DNA from: Pseudomonadales bacterium
Lineage (GTDB): Bacteria > Pseudomonadota > Gammaproteobacteria > Pseudomonadales > Ketobacteraceae
DNA length: 48,680 bases
NCBI GenBank assembly: GCA_002708905.1
Contig: PAPM01000026.1
Location: 1-48,680 of the forward strand
Reading direction: 5' to 3'
Shown here: piece by piece, positions 1 through 7,185 of the stretch
How the letters are laid out: every line of letters begins with the position of its first letter
How positions within the stretch are numbered: position 1 is the first letter of the stretch
Translations under genes and position numbers: made by a program
Notes under the pieces: generated by a model
What the model saw: the letters and a program-made list of their open reading frames with translations, nothing else
Database searches by the model: none
Told to the model about the DNA's origin: nothing

Positions 1-701
1 AGATTGAATCCATGCGTCGTTTTGCCGGGTTGAGTTTAACCAAGCCGATTCCGGATGAGACCACTATTCTCAATTTCAGGCATTTGCTTGAGAAACATGG
101 GCTTGGAAAGGTCCTCCTGAAAGAGGTAAACAAGCATCTTGAAAATAAAGGTTTACTATTGCGGGAAGGCACCATCGTTGATGCGACCATCATATCCGCC
201 CCCTCATCGACTAAAAACAAAGAGGGCAAGCGAGATCCGGAAATGCACCAGACAAAGAAAGGCAATGAATGGCACTTTGGTATGAAAATGCATATAGGGG
301 TAGATGAGGCATTGGGCGTAATTCACAGCATGAGCACCACGGCCGCTAACGAGCATGATATTACCCAGGCGCAGCACTTACTACATGGTGATGAATCTCG
401 CTTCTGGGGGGATGCAGGTTATCAGGGCATTCATAAACGGCCAGAATTTGAAGGCTATGATTTGGCCTGGAACATTGCAGCGCGCCCGGGTCAACGCAGA
501 AAGCTTGGTGAGCTGTTCGATTTGTTGGAGCGGCACAAGGCTCAGGTTCGCGCCAAGGTAGAGCATCCATTCCTCCGCATCAAACAGCAGTTTGGTTATA
601 GCAAAGTCCGCTACAGGGGGTTGGGAAAGAACACCAATCGACTCTATTTACTCGCGGCCTTTACCAACCTGTTAACCTGTAAAAAGTATCTGATGGCGTA
701 G
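1..701 (+). mobile_element. IS5-family insertion sequence, 3' part
   Basis: The window opens inside a transposase gene, so only the right-hand part of the element is present. The left terminal inverted repeat lies outside, so the right terminal repeat cannot be identified by pairing; the true right end is somewhere after the stop codon at 701. The family call comes from the encoded protein. The end given is the end of the coding region, not a mapped terminus. Confidence 0.6.
3..701 (+). CDS. IS5-family DDE transposase (5' end cut off by window)
   Basis: The reading frame is open from base 3. An ATG occurs at 12, but the preceding codons (I-E-S before MRRFAG) match the usual interior of IS5 transposases, so the real start lies upstream of the window. 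About 230 residues remain. Visible IS5-type features are MRRFAGL, an acidic residue in EGTIVDATII, the HFGMKMHIGVDE block, DAGYQG carrying the second Asp, and the C-terminal block from VRAKVEHPF through LRIKQQFGYSKVRYRGL, which holds the Glu of the DDE triad. These enzymes cut and join the ends of their own element. The visible part is uninterrupted, so the copy may be active if the upstream part is intact. Confidence in the family is high; the subgroup is not assigned. Confidence 0.92.
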   Translation: MESMRRFAGLSLTKPIPDETTILNFRHLLEKHGLGKVLLKEVNKHLENKGLLLREGTIVDATIISAPSSTKNKEGKRDPEMHQTKKGNEWHFGMKMHIGVDEALGVIHSMSTTAANEHDITQAQHLLHGDESRFWGDAGYQGIHKRPEFEGYDLAWNIAARPGQRRKLGELFDLLERHKAQVRAKVEHPFLRIKQQFGYSKVRYRGLGKNTNRLYLLAAFTNLLTCKKYLMA

Positions 702-710
702 GATAGGTGC

Positions 711-754
711 GCCCAATTTGCGCCGTTTGGTGCAAATTGGGCCATCAAATGGCC
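711..754. repeat. Tandem hairpins downstream of the transposase
   Basis: Arms gcccaatttgcgcc (711-724) and ggtgcaaattgggc (729-742) pair at 13 of 14 positions plus one G-T wobble around a 4-nt loop. A second small hairpin (ggcca 740-744, tggcc 750-754) overlaps it and is followed by a short A run. There is no T run on the + strand, so this is not a textbook terminator for the transposase. It may be a structured element end or a barrier to read-through. Nothing else is evident up to 894. Confidence 0.45.
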
Positions 755-894
755 AAAAATGAAGAGATGCTTGGCTTGTTTTCTTGAGATTGGTGCCAGT
801 TGGTATTTTGCAGGCCAATTACCAAGTTATTCAGAGGTTCCTTAGATTCTGCAGTAGCCTCTTTGCTAGGATCAACTGACTAACCAGCTGGGGG

Positions 895-1296
895 GTGATA
901 TTAATTGTGCTGATGCTTCTGATGTTCTTTCATGTGTGTTGGGTCTTTTTGCTCTACGTGCTTTTGACCATCCTTCGGGCGCCTTCTGCATGGAGCGTCG
1001 ATACCCAATCCGGTCTAATAGAAAAATATAAAAGGTATGAACCTAAAGTAAGCTCGAACTTGTCAAATCAATTCGAATGGCCGTTGCTGTTTTATGCGGG
1101 CGGTATTCTGAGTATTAGCATTGGAGTCACGGACAGCATTATAGTTGCCTGCGCGTTACTCTTTATGTGTGGCCGAATAGTCCACAGTGTCGTTCATATA
1201 CTAACTGACAATATCCGTTTGCGCGGGGCCATATTCACGGTGAATTTTTTGGCCGTTTTCCTGATGTGGGTTAGATTAGTAATGCTTAGCTTCTAA
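895..1296 (+). CDS. MAPEG-family integral membrane protein
   Basis: A 133-residue, strongly hydrophobic protein with about four membrane segments. It carries the MAPEG signature: N58-Q59-F60-E61 followed by P63 and LFY, then R94, H97, H101 and N106 with nearby arginines. MAPEG proteins include membrane glutathione transferases and eicosanoid-type enzymes; bacterial short forms mostly have no known substrate, so no reaction is assigned. The start is a GTG preceded by a G-rich run; an in-frame ATG at 913 would remove six residues. The 3' end overlaps the 3' end of the convergent tetR gene by 21 bp. The stretch is visibly more A/T-rich than the genes further right, as is the neighbouring IS, which fits an acquired segment. 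Confidence 0.75.
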   Translation: MILIVLMLLMFFHVCWVFLLYVLLTILRAPSAWSVDTQSGLIEKYKRYEPKVSSNLSNQFEWPLLFYAGGILSISIGVTDSIIVACALLFMCGRIVHSVVHILTDNIRLRGAIFTVNFLAVFLMWVRLVMLSF

Positions 1297-1914
1297 AACC
1301 AACTCTCCACCCACCCCCAACATGACCAATATCTGCTTCTGCGCTGCCTCCAGAATTCCACGCCGTTCCTCTTCATGGGTAATGGTTTTTGCCACCACTA
1401 CAGCACCGATCAACAACGACAAAATGACCCGTGATTTCTCCCCCACAATTTCCCGGCTTGCCTCAATGGGTAACTGCTTCAATTTACTCAATGCTATCAA
1501 CCGCGTTTCCACCATCTTGCGCAAATTATCATAAGATTCTTCAAACAAACGCCGCACGCTAATATTGGAGTTTCCCACTTCGTTAAACAGCAACGTTTCC
1601 GGCCCGGGCATGGCATTCTTTTCTAGTTCGCGCAAATTCCAGTAGTGGGTCACCAGTTCTGTTAAGTGATTCACCGACAACGGGCCTTTCACCAACCGGG
1701 CTGCGCGGCTGCGTTTAACCGTTTCCAGAAACGAGGCTTTGAACAGGTCTTCTTTGGAATCGAAATGGGCGTAGAAGGCGCCATGGGTCATTTTTGCGGC
1801 CTTCATGATTTGGCCGATGGAAACCTTGTCGAAGCCATTGCGGGAAAACAGATCGATGGCGGCGGCCAGTATGCGGTCTTTGGTTTTCGTCTTCTGATCT
1901 TTTGGGTATGGCAT
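1276..1914 (-). CDS. TetR/AcrR-family transcriptional repressor
   Basis: 212 residues, normal for the family. Residues about 12-58 form the TetR DNA-binding domain: RILAAAIDLFSRNGF, then the helix-turn-helix around VSIGQIMKAAKMTHGAFYAHF and KEDLF. The C-terminal part is all-helical and would bind a ligand; which one cannot be read from the sequence. It is divergent from the fabF-like gene with a 97-bp shared gap, so that gene is its most likely target, as TetR regulators commonly control the divergent neighbour. No convincing palindromic operator was found in the gap. Its tail overlaps the MAPEG gene. Confidence 0.88.
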   Translation of the reverse strand: MPYPKDQKTKTKDRILAAAIDLFSRNGFDKVSIGQIMKAAKMTHGAFYAHFDSKEDLFKASFLETVKRSRAARLVKGPLSVNHLTELVTHYWNLRELEKNAMPGPETLLFNEVGNSNISVRRLFEESYDNLRKMVETRLIALSKLKQLPIEASREIVGEKSRVILSLLIGAVVVAKTITHEEERRGILEAAQKQILVMLGVGGELVLEAKHY

Positions 1915-2011
1915 AAGCGCTAGAGTTTACAATCAGTCGCTGAATATTATCTTGATCATATGGTGTCAGCCGCTAGTGTGTGAGCCAATGGAACCGCTCT
2001 GGAGAAACACT

Positions 2012-3277
2012 ATGACTTCACCCATCGTAATTACCGGCATGGGTATCATCAGCCCCCTGGGATGCGGCGTCAAGCCGGTGTGGCAGCGCCTGATTGCCGG
2101 TCGGTCCGGTATTGGCTTGATTGACCGTTTTGATGTCACTGAATTTCCTATCAAAATAGCCGGGCAGGTTCCCGGGATGGATGATCCCGACGGTGCTGGC
2201 TTTGATCCGGAGCGGGTTGCCAACAGCAAAGAGCGCAAAAAGCTGGATCTGTTCACGCTTTATGCCCTGGCCGCAGCGCAGGAAGCCCTGCAGCAGGCGG
2301 GTTGATTTCCACGGACAGAAGCCGAAAAACAATCCACTGCGACCATAATTGCCACCGGCATTGGCGGTTTACCCACCATCACCCGGGCCCAGAAAACCCT
2401 GGAACAGCGCGGCCAGCGCCGCATTTCGCCGTTTACGGCTCCTGCTTTTCTGGCCAATATGGCCGCCGGCAATATCTCTATTGCCCATGGTTTTCAGGGC
2501 CCTCTGGGGTGTCCGGTAACCGCCTGCGCTGCCAGTTTGCAGGCCATTGGTGATGGTATGCGACTAATCCGTAGTGGCGAAGCGGAGGTGGCACTGGTGG
2601 GCGGCACCGAAGCCTGTATTGATCCCTTGTCCCTTGCCAGCTTTAACGCCATGAAAGCCCTTTCCACCGAGTGTGAGCATCCGGATCAGGCCTCGCGCCC
2701 TTTTGATCAGAGGCGGGATGGCTTTGTTATGGGCGAGGGGGCTGGCTTGATAGTGATTGAAACCCTCGACCATGCCCGGGCCCGGGGCGCCACACCGCTG
2801 GCGGTGTTAATGGGCTATGGCACCACCGCCGACGCGTTTCATATCAGCGCGGGCCGGGAAGATGGCCTGGGCGGTGCGGCTGCCGTCAAGCGTGCCCTGA
2901 ACATGGCTGGCCTGGACGCCAGTGATATTCAATACATCAATGCCCACGCCACCTCCACCCCGGTGGGAGATAAGGCGGAAATCACGGGCCTGCGCAACGT
3001 ATTTGGCAATCACTTGGGCCGCGTTCCCATTTCCTCCACCAAATCGGCAACCGGACATCTGCTAGGAGCAGCCGGGGGCGTGGAAGCCATCTTTACCGCC
3101 ATGGCGGTAATGGAGAATGTACTGCCGCCCACCATAAATTTGCAGAATCCGGACGAGGCGATGGTAGATTTGGATTTGGTGCCGGTCGAGGCACGAGAAC
3201 AGGAAGTGACCCATGCGTTGTGTAACGGATTTGGGTTTGGCGGGGTCAATGCGGCCCTCGTGTTGGGTAAATGTTGA
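2012..3277 (+). pseudogene. FabF-like beta-ketoacyl-ACP synthase, broken by an in-frame TGA
   Basis: The frame from the ATG at 2012 (Shine-Dalgarno GGAG at 2001-2004) to 3277 encodes a near full-length KAS II-type condensing enzyme of about 420 residues, close to the FabF norm of about 413. A TGA stands at 2303-2305 (codon 98). There is no frameshift, since the same frame continues at once with FPRTEAEK and the family block TGIGGL. FabF homologues often have Trp here (AGW-x-P), so TGG to TGA is the simplest lesion. All catalytic residues lie after the stop: nucleophile Cys at about residue 172 (TACAAS), His in NAHATSTPVGD and His in SATGHLLGAAGG. Readthrough or restart at an internal ATG (for example 2459) would not rebuild the whole thiolase fold. 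An active gene would elongate acyl-ACP or act in a specialised acyl pathway; the divergent TetR suggests the latter. A sequencing error is possible. Confidence 0.85.
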
Positions 3278-3319
3278 TGGATGCCATTGCGTTAAGCGTT
3301 AATAGCACAATGGCATCCA
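3278..3319. terminator. 12-bp inverted repeat between convergent genes
   Basis: The arms tggatgccattg (3278-3289) and caatggcatcca (3308-3319) are perfectly complementary around an 18-nt loop. The repeat sits exactly between the 3' ends of the fabF-like gene and the cysteine protease gene, so a bidirectional transcription stop is the natural reading. Neither side has a T run, so it is not a canonical intrinsic terminator and may instead protect RNA 3' ends. Confidence 0.5.
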
Positions 3320-3351
3320 GCAGCTCACCACGAAATCGCGCTTACCGCCTT

Positions 3352-3954
3352 TTATTTCGCAGTAAGCACTACATTCTTGTTATACAGCGTTGCCTCATGG
3401 TTGGCTGGCCGATACTTGGGAATAGCCGGGCTTAAGTCAATTTCGCCGATGCCATAAATGGGGTCGAGTACAAGGATATTGCCATTACTTAACTGTCCGG
3501 CAACCACGATCCAGTGTGCTCCCTGTGCGCGCTTACCATTCCATTGGCCGCCCCAACCTACTGCGGCAATACCCGGGTTCTTGAGGCTTGTCTTCAGCAG
3601 TGCTTGTCGAGCGTAAATTTGTGGTACATGGGCATCTTTAATACCGGTTCCTTTAAGAGCGGCAGCCAACGGTTCTGCACCGACTCCTACTCCGCCACCA
3701 CCAGAAGCGTGATGCCCGTGGTTGCCCCAATTGTGCGATCCCATTTGACCAACACCGCCGTTTTCCGATGTTAATGTGGATAACATGGCAACGCCGTTTT
3801 TCCGTTCTACCAACTGCCGTGCTTGCTCTTCTCCAAGGTCCCGGTTCTGCATCATCTTTACAACCATGCGCATGCAGGTTGGACCGCAACTGGACCCTTT
3901 GGTCTGATCAAATATGGTGTGCCATCTTCCATCTGAATCTTTTACGTAGCTCAT
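3352..3954 (-). CDS. Papain/C39-like cysteine protease domain protein
   Basis: A 200-residue protein with the order expected of a papain-fold protease: Gln17 (oxyanion hole) and Cys23 in the block DQTKGSSCGPTCMRMV, His147 in GAHWIVVAG, and Asp164 in LVLDPIYG. This resembles AvrRpt2/C39-like peptidases. Residues about 66-92 form a Gly/His-rich insert (around GNHGHHASGGGG) that could be a flexible loop or bind metal. No signal peptide or membrane segment is present, and there is no ABC transporter or bacteriocin gene nearby, so it is not an ordinary leader-processing C39 domain. It might act in the cytosol or be exported as an effector; both are inference. The ATG at 3954 has an AAGG-type ribosome site (gggaaggtt). 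Convergent with the fabF-like gene; the long upstream region holds clustered repeats. Confidence 0.72.
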   Translation of the reverse strand: MSYVKDSDGRWHTIFDQTKGSSCGPTCMRMVVKMMQNRDLGEEQARQLVERKNGVAMLSTLTSENGGVGQMGSHNWGNHGHHASGGGGVGVGAEPLAAALKGTGIKDAHVPQIYARQALLKTSLKNPGIAAVGWGGQWNGKRAQGAHWIVVAGQLSNGNILVLDPIYGIGEIDLSPAIPKYRPANHEATLYNKNVVLTAK

Positions 3955-4262
3955 AACCTTCCCTTTTTTATCATGTGCGCGTATGCGTACGGGTGCTGTG
4001 TGTTCCCGAAAACAGGCTGGGTTGGGGTGTATGTATCAAACCCCGTGCCATGTTGTTAACTGGTTGTTTTTATGAGATAAAATGCCGCTACGGAAGGCTT
4101 CTGGTGCTGAGTGGCATGTAACTGCCAGTGTCACTGGCTATGTCACTTTTTATGCCTGGGGAAGTGACAGGAGTAAAGTGTCAGGACGCTATTTTCAGGG
4201 CAGTCACAGCGCTGTTTGCGGCAGTCGCTGTGATTGTTGATAGTTGGGTAAGTATATTCAGA
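3955..4262. other. 308-bp intergenic region, protease upstream DNA
   Basis: No convincing gene is present. It lies upstream of the protease gene (read to the left) and downstream of the P450 gene (also read to the left). It should hold the protease promoter and any P450 transcription stop. The half next to the P450 gene carries the repeat cluster described separately. A short frame on the + strand (4128-4319) has no recognisable features and was not accepted. Confidence 0.6.
4124..4233. repeat. Cluster of TGTCAC-type inverted and direct repeats
   Basis: Four elements are visible. (1) Perfect palindrome gccagtg-t-cactggc at 4124-4138. (2) Inverted pair tgtcact (4141-4147) and agtgaca (4163-4169). 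(3) Direct repeats aagtgacagga (4162-4172) and aagtgtcagga (4176-4186), 10 of 11 identical with a 14-bp period. (4) Hairpin tcacagcg (4204-4211) and cgctgtga (4226-4233). The shared core TGTCA/TGACA occurs in both orientations, which looks like a multi-site operator. The fourth could instead be a weak transcription stop for the P450 gene. Confidence 0.5.
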
Positions 4263-5657
4263 TCAGGCTTTCGGCGTAATGCTGACCATCATTTCAGTAT
4301 AGCCCCGCACAAAGTTTGACTGATTCCTTTTGGGCTCACCAATGACTTCAATGTTGTCAAAGCGTTGCAGAATTTCTTCCCACAAAATACGTAATTGCAT
4401 TTCTGCCAGCCGGTTGCCCATGCAGCGATGTATACCGAACCCGAATGACAGGTGGTTGCGAACGTTTTTTCGATCGATAATGAATTGATCCGGATTGTCA
4501 ATGTTACGCTCGTCGCGATTGCCGGAGGCATACCACATCACCACCTTGTCGCCTTTCCTGATGGTTTGCCCGTTCAGCTCCACGTCCTGTTTGGCAACGC
4601 GACGCATATAAGCCAGCGGGGTTTGCCAGCGGATAATTTCCGAAACCATCGAGGGAATCAGTGCCGGGTTGTTCTTTAGTTTTGTGAATTCTTCGGGGAA
4701 CTGGTTCAGGGCGAGCACACCCCCGGACATTGAGTTACGGGTAGTGTCGTTACCACCGATGATGAGCAGCACCATGTTGCCCATAAATTCCATCGGTCGG
4801 TTGATCATGTCCTTGGTGTCGTCGTTCGATAACAGCAGGCTGATCAGGTCGAAACCGAGCTCTTCGCCGGTGGCTTTCTTTGCCGCTTTTTCACGCCATA
4901 ACTGGGACATTAGTCTGGCAGCTTCGGCGGCCGTAGTGAAGGCCTCATGGGTGTCAGATGTGCCGCCGAAGGTTTCCGGGCTGCCGGCGGCAACATCTGA
5001 CCAGTGGGCGAGTTTGCGGCGTTGTTCATAGGGAAAATCAAACAACGTGGCGAGCATTCTTGCCGTCAGCTCAATAGAGACATGGCTAACCCAATCGATA
5101 GGCTGGTTTACCGGTAAATGATCCAACACGTCGGCGGTTCGGGCTCGGATCAGGTCTTCCATCTGCTTGAGGTTTTTCGGCGCAACCACTCCCTGCACCG
5201 CAGCCCTTTGCACATCATGCTTGGGTGGGTCCATGGCAATAAAGGTTTCGATTTCCAAACCTTCCGGCTGTGGTCCAAGAGAAATAATGGGTTCGGCTGA
5301 AAACAAGTCGTGGTTCTTGTCGACAAATAGAATGTCTTCGAAACGGGTTACTGACCAAAAGGGCCCGAATGGACTTTGCTTCTGATAATGGACCGGGCAT
5401 TCGTCACGCAAACGCTTGAAATAGGACTCCCATTTGTCTTGCCGGTAAAGAAAAGGATTACTGACATCAATCTCGTCGATGGACAAGGTGGCAACATCCG
5501 GAATGGGCTTTTCGACGAAAACGGGTATGGGCCGATGCAGCGATAAACGCTGCTTTACGCTTTGCACGACGTGAGAACCTTTCACCTGGTATTCCAGGGG
5601 AACCATGCGTGTCCCGGTCTCAATACCTTTTTCGATGAATTTGGATAGCATGCTCAT
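4263..5657 (-). CDS. CYP153-family cytochrome P450 (terminal alkane/fatty acid hydroxylase type)
   Basis: 464 residues, soluble bacterial class I P450. Key motifs are the I-helix oxygen-activation site GGNDTT (301-306), the K-helix E-x-x-R (E340, R343) and the haem-binding loop FGFGIHRCMG (405-414) with Cys412 as the iron ligand. The N-terminal extension and overall sequence match CYP153 enzymes, which insert oxygen at the terminal carbon of medium-chain alkanes, alcohols or fatty acids using electrons from a ferredoxin. It is the second gene of an operon, 24 bp behind a 2Fe-2S ferredoxin, and faces away from an AraC regulator, a typical CYP153 arrangement. No ferredoxin reductase gene is nearby, so the reductase must be encoded elsewhere. 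The ATG is preceded by an AGG-containing ribosome site. Chain-length specificity cannot be read here. Confidence 0.9.
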   Translation of the reverse strand: MSMLSKFIEKGIETGTRMVPLEYQVKGSHVVQSVKQRLSLHRPIPVFVEKPIPDVATLSIDEIDVSNPFLYRQDKWESYFKRLRDECPVHYQKQSPFGPFWSVTRFEDILFVDKNHDLFSAEPIISLGPQPEGLEIETFIAMDPPKHDVQRAAVQGVVAPKNLKQMEDLIRARTADVLDHLPVNQPIDWVSHVSIELTARMLATLFDFPYEQRRKLAHWSDVAAGSPETFGGTSDTHEAFTTAAEAARLMSQLWREKAAKKATGEELGFDLISLLLSNDDTKDMINRPMEFMGNMVLLIIGGNDTTRNSMSGGVLALNQFPEEFTKLKNNPALIPSMVSEIIRWQTPLAYMRRVAKQDVELNGQTIRKGDKVVMWYASGNRDERNIDNPDQFIIDRKNVRNHLSFGFGIHRCMGNRLAEMQLRILWEEILQRFDNIEVIGEPKRNQSNFVRGYTEMMVSITPKA

Positions 5658-5681
5658 GGGGCACCTGCCTTTCTGATGGGT

Positions 5682-6002
5682 TTACATTTGAAATTCAGGC
5701 AAGCGTACAACCATGCCGTCCATTGCCTCTGACAAGGTGATCTGACAAGCCAGTCGCGAGGTCTCTTCTTTTTCCGGTGTCAGGTCGAGCATCTGTTCTT
5801 CAATGCTTGATATAGCGCCGGTTTTATCAAGCCAGCGGCGGTCGACGATCACGTGACAGGTGCCGCAGGCGCATGAGCCACCGCAATCAGCATCAATGCC
5901 GGGTACAGCATTATCCAGGGCAGCCTGCATTAATGATTTGCCTTCCTCGATCTCCGCCGTGTGCTCTGTGCCGTCGTGCTCGATAAATCTGATGTTGCCC
6001 AT
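5682..6002 (-). CDS. 2Fe-2S ferredoxin (putidaredoxin/adrenodoxin type)
   Basis: 106 residues, the usual size. Cluster ligands are Cys40, Cys46, Cys49 and Cys86 (C-x5-C-x2-C-x36-C), the vertebrate-type/putidaredoxin spacing; Cys44 is an additional cysteine inside the loop. Such proteins carry single electrons from an NAD(P)H ferredoxin reductase to a class I P450. It is immediately upstream of the CYP153 gene on the same strand and is the first gene of that operon, so it is the obvious electron donor. The promoter should lie in the 128-bp gap shared with the divergent AraC gene. Confidence 0.93.
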   Translation of the reverse strand: MGNIRFIEHDGTEHTAEIEEGKSLMQAALDNAVPGIDADCGGSCACGTCHVIVDRRWLDKTGAISSIEEQMLDLTPEKEETSRLACQITLSEAMDGMVVRLPEFQM

Positions 6003-6074
6003 ACTTTCCCCGCGCTCTGTTGTGGCTAATAACCCCAGACTACGTACAGATCGATTTCAGAGGCAGGTCATTTG

Positions 6075-6103
6075 TTGACAGCAGGGGGTTATTTGAAGAC
6101 AAT
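6075..6103 (+). promoter_or_regulatory. Probable sigma-70 promoter of the AraC gene
   Basis: A perfect -35 hexamer TTGACA (6075-6080) is followed after exactly 17 bp by GACAAT (6098-6103), which matches the -10 consensus at 4 of 6 positions. It points to the AraC gene starting at 6131. Because the fdx-P450 operon is divergent, a regulator bound here could control both directions. Confidence 0.5.
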
Positions 6104-6130
6104 CGAAGGGTTTGAACTCATTGCCCTAAT

Positions 6131-7183
6131 ATGAAAAGACTCCAGCCCAGCTTTGCCATTGACCTTGATCATGCGTGTATTCCCTCCAGCTACTCCCGCC
6201 TGGTTGCACGTGAGCTGGGCTTGCAGTCGCGGGATTTGCACGGTTTGTTGGCCGGTACAGATCTATCGATTGAGCTGTTCCTTGAAGAGGACTCCCTGCT
6301 AACGCCGCGTCAGCAGATTCAGGTTCTTAACAACAGCTTGGCCATATCGCGGGATGAAACCCTCGGTCTGCGTTTGGGTAAACGACTAACTTCGCCGACC
6401 CATGGTGCCATGGGCTTCCTGGCGAACAGCAGTCCGAATTTGAGAATGGCGCTGCAGGCGTTTCAGACTTACTTGCCAACCCGGATGAGTCTGGCCCGAA
6501 TCGAATTAAAGCAAACCCGGGATTCGCTCGAAATTGAAGGTGCCTTTATAGAGGAAATTCAGGGCGATCTTCTACGAATGCTGACAGAGACAGTAGCCGT
6601 GATTTTTCTGGATTGCGCGGAATTTATCGTCGGGCGACCGTTAGCTGAAGCGGAGTTCTATTTTACGTACGAGCAGCCAGATTACGTTGATTGTTACGCT
6701 GACTTCTTCCCGGGAACGGTAAATTTTTCTGCATCACGCATCTTGGCACGTGTTCCCTCTGCAGTCTGTGACATTCCTAATGTCTCGGCGAATCCGCAAC
6801 TGTATTTGCTGGCCCTTCAGCAATGTGAAGCCATGCTGGCAGATTTGAATGCAGATAAGCAAAGTTGTCTGTACCGGGTTAAGAAACTGATGCTGTCCAG
6901 TCCACCCGGTGTGCCCAGTGAAGAAGAAGTGGCGGCAGCCATGTTCGTTAGCAAGCGCACTTTAGCAAGAAAGCTGAAGCGTGAGGGCGTCAGCTTTCGA
7001 CAGATACGTGACGAAATTCTTTCGCAGCAGGCGATGCGTTATTTACGGGATAGTGATCTAACGGTTGACGCGATTGCCGCACTACTGGATTATCATGACA
7101 GCTCTAATTTTCGACGCGCGTTTAAGCGTTGGTTTGGTATTACGCCTGACGGATACCGCCATAAGCATTTCCAGGCTCTCTAA
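6131..7183 (+). CDS. AraC-family regulator, likely activator of the ferredoxin-CYP153 operon
   Basis: 350 residues. The N-terminal two thirds match the arabinose-binding-like ligand domain of the long AraC class (HGAMGFLANSSPNLRMALQAF is a typical block). Residues about 255-345 hold two helix-turn-helix motifs, the first around EEEVAAAMFVSKRTLARKLK and the second around LTVDAIAALLDYHDSSNFRR ending in FKRWFGITPDGYR. It is divergent from the ferredoxin gene, the usual position of AraC regulators of CYP153 operons, so alkane- or fatty-acid-responsive activation is the best inference. It ends two bases from the end of a second AraC gene on the opposite strand. Confidence 0.88.
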   Translation: MKRLQPSFAIDLDHACIPSSYSRLVARELGLQSRDLHGLLAGTDLSIELFLEEDSLLTPRQQIQVLNNSLAISRDETLGLRLGKRLTSPTHGAMGFLANSSPNLRMALQAFQTYLPTRMSLARIELKQTRDSLEIEGAFIEEIQGDLLRMLTETVAVIFLDCAEFIVGRPLAEAEFYFTYEQPDYVDCYADFFPGTVNFSASRILARVPSAVCDIPNVSANPQLYLLALQQCEAMLADLNADKQSCLYRVKKLMLSSPPGVPSEEEVAAAMFVSKRTLARKLKREGVSFRQIRDEILSQQAMRYLRDSDLTVDAIAALLDYHDSSNFRRAFKRWFGITPDGYRHKHFQAL

Positions 7184-7185
7184 GC

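Noticed and set aside
2303-2305. TGA read as Trp or selenocysteine
   Set aside because: Other clear genes here end in TGA (for example the hybrid kinase at 21109 and pstA at 45444), and no recoding element is apparent. A mutation or sequencing error is simpler.
2260-2553. A frameshift in the fabF-like gene, suggested by overlapping short frames around 2300-2550
   Set aside because: The upstream and downstream parts are in the same frame and continuous in family sequence; only the TGA at 2303 interrupts them.
3352-3954. Bacteriocin-processing C39 peptidase
   Set aside because: No ABC transporter domain, double-glycine leader peptide or export genes are nearby; only the papain-like fold is supported.
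4128-4319. A 63-codon frame on + in the repeat cluster
   Set aside because: It overlaps the end of the P450 gene, has no ribosome site or recognisable domain, and is explained by the repeats.
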